In this document: one piece after another, positions 52,049-60,266 of the stretch
Layout of the letters: every line of letters starts with the position of its first letter
Position numbering within the stretch: the first letter of the stretch is position 1
Assembly: GCF_900130055.1 (NCBI RefSeq)
Contig: NZ_FQXU01000004.1
Span: 496,001 to 560,000, forward strand
Direction: 5' to 3'
DNA from: Clostridium intestinale DSM 6191
GTDB lineage: Bacteria; Bacillota; Clostridia; Clostridiales; Clostridiaceae
Length of the DNA: 64,000 nucleotides
Notes under the pieces: generated by a model
Databases searched by the model: none
The model's input: only the letters and a program-made list of their open reading frames with translations
Told to the model about the DNA's origin: nothing
Program-made: the position numbers and the translations under genes

Positions 52049-52666
52049 TTACTCATACAGGAATTCATTTACCTTTTCAAAAACATCATCTTTTCCTATT
52101 ACTACTATAATATCCCCTTCTATAAAAGTGTAATTTGGACCAGGAGATACTATTATTTCTTTATTTCTTCTATAGGCTACTATTGTTGCCCCAGTATTTT
52201 GCCAAAACCTACTATCATTAACGCTTCTTTCTAAAAACTTACATGTATTCTTTATAGGTATCTCAATAAGTAAAAATGGAGATATACTTTTAAATCTTTC
52301 TAAATAGTCATATATTTCATTTAAGTTTTCTTCTAATCTTCTATCTAAATCATTTTTTGTATTTATTATTTCAACTATATCTTCTCTTATTGAGGATATG
52401 TACTTTCTATCTTGGTTTGAAGAAATAAACCTTTCTGCATTTGTAACTGATAATATCTGAATTCCGCTTCCTGGGTTAGCTTTAACTACTTCCATTCCCT
52501 CCAAAAGTGCTATTGCTCTTCTGATTGTTTCTGGAGATACATTGTATAGTCCAGCTAAGGTAGAACGCCCACTAATTTTCTTATCTGTTTGGATTTCTCC
52601 CCTTACTATTTTACTTGCAATGTCTAAGGCTATTTTTTTATATATTGGAACTAATTCTTCTTTCAT
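52049..52666 (-). CDS. BusR-like regulator: GntR winged helix plus RCK_C domain
   Basis: 205 residues. N-terminal GntR-type winged helix (VPIYKKIALDIASKIVRGEI, LAGLYNVSPETIRRAIALLE, VVKANPGSGIQIL), a coiled coil (about 90-120), then an RCK_C/TrkA_C domain (about 125-205) with SRFWQNTGATIVAYRRNKEI and GDIIVVIGKDDVFEKVNEFL. This is the architecture of BusR, which represses betaine uptake genes when RCK_C binds c-di-AMP. It adjoins an osmolyte transporter operon, so the same role is inferred. ATG 52666 has AGGTG upstream. Confidence 0.85.
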   Translation of the reverse strand: MKEELVPIYKKIALDIASKIVRGEIQTDKKISGRSTLAGLYNVSPETIRRAIALLEGMEVVKANPGSGIQILSVTNAERFISSNQDRKYISSIREDIVEIINTKNDLDRRLEENLNEIYDYLERFKSISPFLLIEIPIKNTCKFLERSVNDSRFWQNTGATIVAYRRNKEIIVSPGPNYTFIEGDIIVVIGKDDVFEKVNEFLYE

Positions 52667-52856
52667 CTTTTCACCTACTAAAATCATTCATCTTAAATAT
52701 TTTATTCCAACCTTATGTAAAAAGCAATTACTTAACTAGGATATTTTATAATATTTAAATTTTCAGAATATATATTCTTTATTGCTTCTATATCTCTTAT
52801 TTACTAGGTTTTAGCAGAAAAATAATAACTTAGATAAATTTTTAACAATTTTTCTC

Positions 52857-52884
52857 TTGAACTTCTGAATAAAGATGATAAAAT
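52857..52884 (+). promoter_or_regulatory. Possible promoter of the ECF S-component gene
   Basis: TTGAAC (52857-52862) and TAAAAT (52879-52884) with a 16 bp spacer. The roughly 95 nt leader before the start codon holds no recognised riboswitch. Confidence 0.4.
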
Positions 52885-52980
52885 TTAATTGTCGGTATTC
52901 ATTTTGAAACTGAACTAAATTTATTTCAATTCCTTTAACCGAATTATATCTATAAAAGGAATAAGAACGGAGGTTTATCA

Positions 52981-53562
52981 ATGGAAAGAGGAAAAACTAC
53001 TACTATGAGTGTAAGAAAGCTTGTAGTAACAGGAATGCTAACAGGCATTACTATCTTTATGGGACTTACAGGACTTGGCTTTATAGCTATTCCGCCTGTA
53101 AAAGCAACTATCATGCACATACCAGTAATAATAGGTGCAATTATTGAAGGACCACTTGTTGGTGCTGCTGTTGGACTATGTTTTGGATTATTTTCTATGT
53201 ATCAAGCTTTTGCAAATCCACTTCCAACATCATTTTTATTTTGGAATCCTATTATTGCAATAGTACCTAGAGTATTAATTGGCTTAGTTGCTTATTATGT
53301 ATATACTTTAGTTAAAAAGAAATTTCCTAAGCTTGGTGTAGGTGTTGCCGCTTTAGCTGGAACTTTAACTAACACTATATTAGTTTTAGGACTAGCCTAT
53401 ATATTATATGCAGCAAAATTTGCTGAGGCAATTGGCGTAAATCCTGATACAGTTGGAAAAGTATTATTAACAACAGGATTTATTAATGGTATTCCAGAAG
53501 CTATAATTTCTGCATTAATAGCTATCCCTGTAATAACTACCTTAAAAAAAATTAGAATATAA
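52981..53562 (+). CDS. ECF-transporter substrate-binding S component
   Basis: 193 residues, six TMs. The N-terminal MSVRKLVVTGMLTGITIF and the PPVKATIMHIPVIIGAI, GPLVGAAVGLCFGLFSMY motifs place it in the ECF S-component superfamily (vitamins, e.g. pantothenate-like). Needs the shared EcfAA'T module, not present in this window. The substrate cannot be read from the sequence. CGGAGG lies upstream of ATG 52981. Confidence 0.84.
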   Translation: MERGKTTTMSVRKLVVTGMLTGITIFMGLTGLGFIAIPPVKATIMHIPVIIGAIIEGPLVGAAVGLCFGLFSMYQAFANPLPTSFLFWNPIIAIVPRVLIGLVAYYVYTLVKKKFPKLGVGVAALAGTLTNTILVLGLAYILYAAKFAEAIGVNPDTVGKVLLTTGFINGIPEAIISALIAIPVITTLKKIRI

Positions 53563-53580
53563 ATTTAATATAAAATTTAT

Positions 53581-53610
53581 GGCATCCAAGGTTATGTATA
53601 CTTGGATGCC
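53581..53610 (+). terminator. Intercistronic hairpin between the S component and the peptidase gene
   Basis: GGCATCCAAG/CTTGGATGCC, a perfect 10 bp stem with a 10 nt loop, followed only by TTTG. Read-through is likely, so it may tune expression of the downstream gene. Confidence 0.6.
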
Positions 53611-53631
53611 TTTGTAATAAGGAGATTTATT

Positions 53632-54609
53632 ATGTTTGAGATTAAATTCAATGATATAGATGGTATTAAATTAGGTCACGCTCACAATAAAGATGCTGCT
53701 ACTGGTTGTTCAGTAATTATATGTCCTGAAGGTGCTTCTGGTGGTGTAGATGTACGTGGAGGCTCACCTGGAACTAGAGAAACTGACCTTTTAAATCCTG
53801 TTGAATTTGTGGATAAGGTTCATGGGGTTGTTTTATCTGGCGGCAGTGCTTTTGGTTTAGATGCTTCTGCTGGTGTGATGAAATATTTAGAGGAAAATAA
53901 TATTGGGTTTGATGTAGGTGTTACAAAAGTTCCAATAGTCTGCAGCGCCGTACTTTTTGATTTAGTTATAGGTGATTCTAGTATTCGCCCTGACAAAACT
54001 ATGGGATATGAAGCTTGTATAAACTCTGAACAAAATCTTGATGATATAAATGGTAATATAGGTGCTGGTATGGGTGCTACTGTAGGTAAGATTAAAGGAC
54101 CTTCATTTTCCATGAAAGGTGGGCTTGGAACCTATGCTCTTCAAGTTGGAGAGCTTCAAGTAGGAGCAATAGTCGCAGTTAATGCTTTAGGTGATATTTT
54201 AGATAACGAAAAAAACTCCTTTATAGCAGGGGTTTTAGCTGATGATAAATTAAGTTTAGACAATACAGAGAATATTATGATTTCACAATATGATAATCAA
54301 AAAAATGTTTTTTCAGGTAATACTACTATTGGAGCTATAGTTACAAATGCTAAATTAAATAAAGCTCAAGCTAATAAAATAGCTACAATGGCTCAAAATG
54401 GTTTTGGTAGAGCTATAAGACCTGCTCACACTATGTTTGATGGTGATACAATCTTCTCACTATGCACAAATAAGATTGAAGCTGATATTAATGTTGTTGG
54501 TTTACTTGCTGCAAAAGTTATGGAGAAAGCTATAGTTAGAGCTATAAAAGAAGCTGATACACTACACGGAATATCTTCTTTTAAAGATTTAAAAACAAAA
54601 AATTATTAA
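53632..54609 (+). CDS. P1-family (DmpA-like) self-processing aminopeptidase
   Basis: 325 residues. The DmpA/P1 fold is an N-terminal nucleophile hydrolase that cleaves itself before a nucleophile; the GNTTIGAIVTNA site supplies a Thr nucleophile (about residue 225). N-terminal ATGCSVIICPEGASGGVDVRGG and VVLSGGSAFGLDASAGV are typical. It probably trims small beta- or D-amino peptides or amides. Start ATG 53632 has AAGGAG 7 nt upstream; the frame is open further. It follows the S-component gene, perhaps to hydrolyse an imported substrate, which is conjecture. Confidence 0.85.
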   Translation: MFEIKFNDIDGIKLGHAHNKDAATGCSVIICPEGASGGVDVRGGSPGTRETDLLNPVEFVDKVHGVVLSGGSAFGLDASAGVMKYLEENNIGFDVGVTKVPIVCSAVLFDLVIGDSSIRPDKTMGYEACINSEQNLDDINGNIGAGMGATVGKIKGPSFSMKGGLGTYALQVGELQVGAIVAVNALGDILDNEKNSFIAGVLADDKLSLDNTENIMISQYDNQKNVFSGNTTIGAIVTNAKLNKAQANKIATMAQNGFGRAIRPAHTMFDGDTIFSLCTNKIEADINVVGLLAAKVMEKAIVRAIKEADTLHGISSFKDLKTKNY

Positions 54610-54794
54610 TAGAAATTATTAATTAAAAAGAACTTTCCAGTTTTTTGGGTATACATGTACACTTTTCCTCTATTGCCTTTAGTTATATAGATTATTTATT
54701 TAATCTGTGCACACAATAATAGTGCAAAGCAAATAAAGCTTAGCAAAAACAAAAAATTTATAAATCCTATAAAGGATAAAAGGAGGAAACTATT

Positions 54795-54986
54795 ATGGCA
54801 AGAAACAATAAAACTTTAATACCAGAGGCAAGAAACGGACTTTCTAAGTTCAAAAATGAGGTAGCAAGTGAATTAGGTGTTCAATTAAAAGACTACAACG
54901 GAGACTTAACTTCAAAACAAGCCGGATCAATCGGTGGAGAAATGGTTAAGAGAATGGTTGAACAATACGAAAAATCAATCCAATAA
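54795..54986 (+). CDS. Alpha/beta-type small acid-soluble spore protein
   Basis: 63 residues. SASPs coat and protect DNA in the spore. KFKNEVASELGVQL holds the GPR protease cleavage site (E-VASE-like), and GSIGGEMVKRMVEQYE is the conserved C-terminal motif. AGGAGG precedes the start. Presumably transcribed by sigma-G in the forespore; no confident promoter match was found in the 180 bp upstream. Proof that the host sporulates. Confidence 0.96.
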   Translation: MARNNKTLIPEARNGLSKFKNEVASELGVQLKDYNGDLTSKQAGSIGGEMVKRMVEQYEKSIQ

Positions 54987-54994
54987 TAAATTTT

Positions 54995-55026
54995 AAGGTG
55001 TTTTCCTATTGGAAAACACCTTTTTT
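54995..55026 (+). terminator. Terminator of the spore protein gene
   Basis: AAGGTGTTTTCC/TATT/GGAAAACACC followed by TTTTTT. Confidence 0.92.
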
Positions 55027-55085
55027 ATTTTATCTTTCTATCTTATAATAGTATAGAAATAATCTTTCCTTAAGGAGCTGTTATA

Positions 55086-56912
55086 TTGAAGAAGAATTTA
55101 AAATATAAATTTAAAATTCTCTTATTTTCATTAATTGCAATAAATGGATTAATGATTTTTCTATCTATATTTAAATTATTTAATATAAGAAAATCTGTGG
55201 ATGAACTTATGACTTATAACTTTGAAAGCATAATTGCTATAAACGATATGATAAACTATAGTGAAAAACAAAATATAGCTTTATTAAATTACATAGCTAC
55301 TCAAAATCCTTCCTACAAAATGGATTTTTATAATATGGAGGATTCTTTTATTAATAGCTATGAATTTCAAATAAGTAGAGCAAAAGAAACTGGAGAGCCA
55401 GAAATAACAAAAGAAATATATAATAGTTATAGAATTTATTTAAATTCATGTGATGATATTTTCTCTAAAGAAACTTCTGAAATCGTTAGTGTACATTTAA
55501 CAGATTATTATGATAAAATACAAGTTAATTACATAAAGTTAAAAGATCATTTAAAAGCTTTATATGATATTAATAAAGATGCTCTTACTATTAAAATGAC
55601 TCATGCACAAGAAGAAATTCGTTTGTCATTTAATTTATTACTTTTTATATGTTTATTTACAGTTGTTTTTAGTTTAATAGTGTCAAACAGATATTTAAAC
55701 AAGCTTTTACTTCCTTTATCCACTTTGCATAAAGCTATAAAGAGTTTTAAAGATGGTAACTTTTCCTTTGAATCACAAGTATATTCAGAAGATGAAATAG
55801 GTGAATTATATAAGGAATTCAAAAATATGTCCGATAAAATAGTTGAATTTAAAAATTCAACCTTAGGACAATTAGTTGAAGAGAAAAACAAATCTCTTTC
55901 AATTGTTAAAAGTATATCAAACCCTTTAATAGTATTAGATAGTAATTTTAAATGTATTTTAGTAAATAACTCATGTGAAAATTATTTTAATATTGAGGAA
56001 CAAAATATACTTGGACAGCACATTTTAAATTTTATCCCTAATAAGGATTTATATGATTTTATATATGAATCAAAAAAAGAAAGGGTTCAAGGAAAAACTA
56101 AGATCATGAGTTTTGATGAAGAAAAATATGTCTTTAACATATCAATATCTACAATTATAAGCATGAATTCTGATTTAAACGGAATCATTATATATTTTCA
56201 AGACATAACTAAAATCAAAAAACTTGACCATGTTAAATTTGATTTTATAAGCACTTTATCTCATGAACTTAAAACACCACTTACTTCTATTATGATGGGA
56301 GCTTCCATGTTAGAAGAAGATAGTATTATAAAAAACAAAGAAGAAAGCGGAAAAATAATTGAAACATTACAAGAAGACTCGCAGAAGCTTTTAGATATGA
56401 TTGATAATCTTCTAAGATTAACTGAACTTGAAAATGAACAAAATTACTTAAACTTAGAAGCAACCGACATATCCGAAATAATAAATAATTCTATAAGAAA
56501 CTTTATAACTATTGCACTTTCAAAAAATATAAAGATAGTTTTTGAAAAAGATAAAAATATTCCTCTATTAAATATTGATAGGGAAAAGTTCTTTTGGGTT
56601 ATAAATAACTTACTTTCCAATGCCATCAAATATTCTCTTCAATATGGAGAGATTATTATAAAATTAAAATATAGAAAAAAAGTTGTAATTCTTACAATAA
56701 AGGACTTTGGTATAGGAATTAACCCTGAAAGTATACCGAAAATATTTGATAAGTTTTATAGAGAAAATGAACTTTCTAATGGAACTGGGCTCGGTCTCCC
56801 ATTATCAAAACAAATAATTGAATTGCATAGCGGAACTATTTCATGTGAAAGTAAGCTAGGAGAAGGTAGTATATTTGAGGTAAACATGCCAATTACAGGA
56901 GGAAATTTATGA
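55086..56912 (+). CDS. Sensor histidine kinase with HAMP and PAS domains
   Basis: 608 residues. Two TMs (about 10-32 and 178-200) bracket an extracytoplasmic sensor (about 33-175); HAMP (about 200-255), PAS (about 275-380), then HisKA SHELKTPLTS and the ATPase NNLLSNAIKYS, DFGIGI and GTGLGLPL. Start is TTG 55086 with AAGGAG upstream. The stop overlaps the response regulator by 4 nt (ATGA). KinB-like layout; signal unknown. Confidence 0.9.
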   Translation: MKKNLKYKFKILLFSLIAINGLMIFLSIFKLFNIRKSVDELMTYNFESIIAINDMINYSEKQNIALLNYIATQNPSYKMDFYNMEDSFINSYEFQISRAKETGEPEITKEIYNSYRIYLNSCDDIFSKETSEIVSVHLTDYYDKIQVNYIKLKDHLKALYDINKDALTIKMTHAQEEIRLSFNLLLFICLFTVVFSLIVSNRYLNKLLLPLSTLHKAIKSFKDGNFSFESQVYSEDEIGELYKEFKNMSDKIVEFKNSTLGQLVEEKNKSLSIVKSISNPLIVLDSNFKCILVNNSCENYFNIEEQNILGQHILNFIPNKDLYDFIYESKKERVQGKTKIMSFDEEKYVFNISISTIISMNSDLNGIIIYFQDITKIKKLDHVKFDFISTLSHELKTPLTSIMMGASMLEEDSIIKNKEESGKIIETLQEDSQKLLDMIDNLLRLTELENEQNYLNLEATDISEIINNSIRNFITIALSKNIKIVFEKDKNIPLLNIDREKFFWVINNLLSNAIKYSLQYGEIIIKLKYRKKVVILTIKDFGIGINPESIPKIFDKFYRENELSNGTGLGLPLSKQIIELHSGTISCESKLGEGSIFEVNMPITGGNL

Positions 56913-57487
56913 AAAAGATTTTAGTAGTAGATGATACAAAAAATATTAGAGAAATGTTAAAGACATTTTTGGAGATGGAGGGTTTTACCGTTTTTGAGGC
57001 AAAAAATGCTGAAGAAGCTTTAAATATATTTAACACTGAAAATATAGATTTAATATTTACAGATATTAAACTACCAAATGTATCAGGAACAGAGTTATTA
57101 AAGCAAATAAAGAAAAATAATCGCTTTGTGACAATTATAGTTATGACTGCCTTTGGAACTATAAAAAATGCTGTAGAATGTACTAAATACGGTGCTGCTG
57201 CTTACTTACAAAAACCATTTACAACTAAAAGAGTCAAAGCAGTTTTAGAAGAAGTATTAAGAAAAGATACATTAAAAAAAGATTTAAATTCTTATATAAC
57301 TTTGGCTAAAAAACTCATAGAAGAAGAGGATTACCCAAAAGCTGAGGAAGTTTTAAATAAAGCTTTAACTATAGATAATCAAAATTGGGAAATATATCAT
57401 CTGATTGGGAGAATATCTGAACTTCAAGAAAATGAGGAAAAAGCAAAAAAATTCTATTATATGTCTGACATACTTAAACAGGGTTAA
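56909..57487 (+). CDS. Response regulator: receiver plus TPR, no DNA-binding domain
   Basis: 192 residues. Receiver (about 1-120) with VVDDTKN, phospho-Asp in IFTDIKLPN (about D53), VMTAFG and LQKPFT. The C-terminal part (about 130-190) is a pair of TPR-like helices (EEDYPKAEEVLNKALTIDN and WEIYHLIGRISELQENEEKA) rather than a DNA-binding domain, so it probably acts through protein contacts. Coupled to the kinase by an ATGA overlap. Confidence 0.86.
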   Translation: MKKILVVDDTKNIREMLKTFLEMEGFTVFEAKNAEEALNIFNTENIDLIFTDIKLPNVSGTELLKQIKKNNRFVTIIVMTAFGTIKNAVECTKYGAAAYLQKPFTTKRVKAVLEEVLRKDTLKKDLNSYITLAKKLIEEEDYPKAEEVLNKALTIDNQNWEIYHLIGRISELQENEEKAKKFYYMSDILKQG

Positions 57488-57514
57488 TTATTTTAATAAA
57501 ATAATTAACCCTGT
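57477..57514. terminator. Bidirectional terminator between the response regulator and clpB
   Basis: ACAGGGTTAATTATTTT/AATA/AAATAATTAACCCTGT, a perfect stem that contains the response regulator's stop codon. Confidence 0.85.
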
Positions 57515-57518
57515 TTCT

Positions 57519-60116
57519 TTAAACTACTGTGAACTTTAAATTATCATCTTCTCCATCGATAACAACTTTAACTCCGTCATATACTTCTCCACTTATTATC
57601 TTTCTAGCTAAATTCGTTTCAAGAGTATTTTCTATATATCTTTTTAGAGGTCTAGCACCATATATAGGATCATATCCTTCATTAGCTATAATCTCTTTTC
57701 CTTTATCAGTTATTTCTAGGTGTATATTTCTTTCTGTTAACTTGTTTCTAACCTTTTCTAAGAAGATATCTATTATATGCTTTATGCTATCTGATGATAA
57801 TGGATTAAAGGTTATTATATCATCAACCCTATTTAAAAACTCTGGTTTAAACCTAGCCTTCATTTCCATCATAACTTTCTCTTTTGCTTCTTTAGTTACA
57901 ATGTTGTCTCCATTTTCAAGGATATAAGAACTTCCTATATTAGATGTCATTATTATTATGGTGTTTTTAAAATCTACAGTTTTTCCTTTATTATCTGTAA
58001 GTCTTCCATCATCTAGAATTTGAAGAAATATATTAAATACCTCCTCATGAGCCTTTTCTATTTCATCAAATAATATAACTGAATAAGGTTTTCTTCTTAC
58101 AGCTTCTGTTAACTGTCCTCCTTCATCATAACCTACATATCCTGGAGGGGCTCCTATTAATCTAGATACTGAATACTTCTCCATATACTCTGACATATCT
58201 ATTCTTATTATATTCTCCTCAGAATCAAATAAAGTTCTTGCTAATGTTTTAGCTAACTCAGTTTTACCTACTCCTGTTGGTCCTAAAAATATAAATGAAC
58301 CTATTGGCTTATTTTCATCTTTTAAACCAGCCCTTGCCCTTATTACGGCATTTGTAACTGATTTTATTGCTTCTTCTTGACCTACTACTCTAGTTCCAAG
58401 CTCCTCTTCAAGTCTCAACAGTTTTTGTTTTTCCCCTTCAACTAATCTAGTTACAGGTATTCCAGTCCACTTCGAAACAATATCTGAAATCTCATTTTCA
58501 GTAACCTCTTCTTTTAATAAGGCTCCCTTATAGTTTTCTTTCATCTGAGCTTCTTTTTCTTCTATTCTCTTTTCAAGATTTGGAACTAATCCATATCTTA
58601 ATTCTGCAACCTTATTTAAATCATATTCTCTTTCATATTTTTCAATTTTCCCTCTTACATCCTCAAGTTCTTTCTTTAAGTTTCTTATTTCAGTAATATG
58701 ATCTTTTTCCTTTTCATATTTAGCAGTCATTTCGTCATTTTTACTTTTTAATTCTTTAAGCTCATCCTCTATAGATTTTGCCCTAGCTTGTGATGCCGCA
58801 TCTTTTTCTCTACCTAATGCCTCTTTTTCTGTTTCTAATAAAAATATCTTTCTTCTTATCATATCTAGTTCTGTTGGCAGAGAATCTATTTCACTTCTTA
58901 TCATAGCTCCAGCTTCATCTATTAGGTCAATTGCTTTGTCTGGAAGAAATCTATCTTGGATATATCTATGAGATAGCTTAGCTGCTGCAACTATAGCTGA
59001 ATCATGTATTCTAATTCCATGATGTATTTCAAATCTTTCCTTTAATCCTCTAAGAATTGAAATAGTATCTTCAACTGTAGGTTCATCAATAATTACAGGT
59101 TGGAATCTTCTCTCCAAGGCCTTATCTTTTTCAATATACTGTCTATATTCATCAAAAGTAGTGGCTCCAATACAATGCAGCTCTCCTCTTGCTAATAAAG
59201 GCTTAATCAAGTTCCCAGCATCCATAGCCCCTTCTGTTTTACCTGCACCTACAATGGTATGAATTTCATCTATAAATAATATTATTCTTCCTTCTGAAGT
59301 TTGAACTTCTTTTAGAACAGCTTTTAGTCTTTCTTCAAATTCACCTCTGTACTTTGCTCCAGCAATTAATGCACCCATATCTAGAGAGAATATTATTTTA
59401 TCTTTTAATCCTTCTGGAACATCTCCCTTAACGATTCTGTCTGCTAATCCTTCTACTATGGCAGTTTTACCTACACCTGGTTCACCTATAAGTACAGGAT
59501 TATTTTTTGTTCTTCTAGATAAAATCCTCACTGTTCTTCTTATTTCTTCATCTCTTCCTATTACAGGATCTAACTTATGTTTTTTAGCTAAGTCTACTAA
59601 GTTAGTTCCATATTTTGATAAGGCATCATAAGTTCCCTCAGGATCTTGTGATTCTACCCTTTGGCTTCCACGTATTTCTTTTAATACCTTTAAAAAGCTA
59701 TTTTTATCTATATTAAACTTCCTAAGAATTTCTCCTATTTGTCCTTTAGCTTCTATCTGCATAATACCCAGTATAACATGTTCAACACTTATATAAGAAT
59801 CCTTAAATTCATCAGCATACTCTTCTGCTTTAATAAGAACCTCTTCTATTTTTCTTGTTGCATATACTCCTGATGTAGACGCTCCACTACCTAAAACTTT
59901 AGGCATTTTTTCTATTACTTTTTCTAACTCATTTCTTAATAAATTAATATTTACATTCATTTTTTCAAATAAGTTAGGAACTAATCCATCATTGTCATTT
60001 ACAAGCGCATAAAATAGATGAATAACATCTAAATTTTGATGATTAAATTTAACAGCAGCTACATGGGCATCATTTAAGCTTTGCTGCACTCTTTTAGTCA
60101 TTTTATCAATATTCAT
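57519..60116 (-). CDS. clpB: ClpB disaggregase
   Basis: 865 residues, the usual length. N-domain (about 1-150), NBD1 with [15 protein letters not shown], a full coiled-coil M-domain (about 400-530, which separates ClpB from ClpA/ClpC), and NBD2 with [16 protein letters not shown] and [26 protein letters not shown] (pore loop). It re-solubilises aggregated proteins with DnaK. A CtsR box overlaps its promoter, so it is under class III heat-shock control. Ends in a bidirectional terminator. Confidence 0.95.
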   Translation of the reverse strand: MNIDKMTKRVQQSLNDAHVAAVKFNHQNLDVIHLFYALVNDNDGLVPNLFEKMNVNINLLRNELEKVIEKMPKVLGSGASTSGVYATRKIEEVLIKAEEYADEFKDSYISVEHVILGIMQIEAKGQIGEILRKFNIDKNSFLKVLKEIRGSQRVESQDPEGTYDALSKYGTNLVDLAKKHKLDPVIGRDEEIRRTVRILSRRTKNNPVLIGEPGVGKTAIVEGLADRIVKGDVPEGLKDKIIFSLDMGALIAGAKYRGEFEERLKAVLKEVQTSEGRIILFIDEIHTIVGAGKTEGAMDAGNLIKPLLARGELHCIGATTFDEYRQYIEKDKALERRFQPVIIDEPTVEDTISILRGLKERFEIHHGIRIHDSAIVAAAKLSHRYIQDRFLPDKAIDLIDEAGAMIRSEIDSLPTELDMIRRKIFLLETEKEALGREKDAASQARAKSIEDELKELKSKNDEMTAKYEKEKDHITEIRNLKKELEDVRGKIEKYEREYDLNKVAELRYGLVPNLEKRIEEKEAQMKENYKGALLKEEVTENEISDIVSKWTGIPVTRLVEGEKQKLLRLEEELGTRVVGQEEAIKSVTNAVIRARAGLKDENKPIGSFIFLGPTGVGKTELAKTLARTLFDSEENIIRIDMSEYMEKYSVSRLIGAPPGYVGYDEGGQLTEAVRRKPYSVILFDEIEKAHEEVFNIFLQILDDGRLTDNKGKTVDFKNTIIIMTSNIGSSYILENGDNIVTKEAKEKVMMEMKARFKPEFLNRVDDIITFNPLSSDSIKHIIDIFLEKVRNKLTERNIHLEITDKGKEIIANEGYDPIYGARPLKRYIENTLETNLARKIISGEVYDGVKVVIDGEDDNLKFTVV

Positions 60117-60159
60117 ATAACCACCTCTTAGCTTTTTTCTTATTTTTTACTCTACTAAA

Positions 60160-60189
60160 ATAATAATACAAAGGTCAAAGAAAGTCAAA
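60160..60189 (-). promoter_or_regulatory. clpB promoter with CtsR box
   Basis: GGTCAAA-gaa-AGTCAAA (60173-60189) matches the CtsR heptad pair A/GGTCAAA-NAN-A/GGTCAAA. On the minus strand TTGACT (60183-60188), a 17 bp spacer and TATTAT (60160-60165) form the promoter that the box covers. Confidence 0.88.
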
Positions 60190-60266
60190 GTGTATTTTTT
60201 CTTTTTATTTAATTATATATTATATGATATAATATATATTAGGAGATATGAGAATGAGGTGAGATT

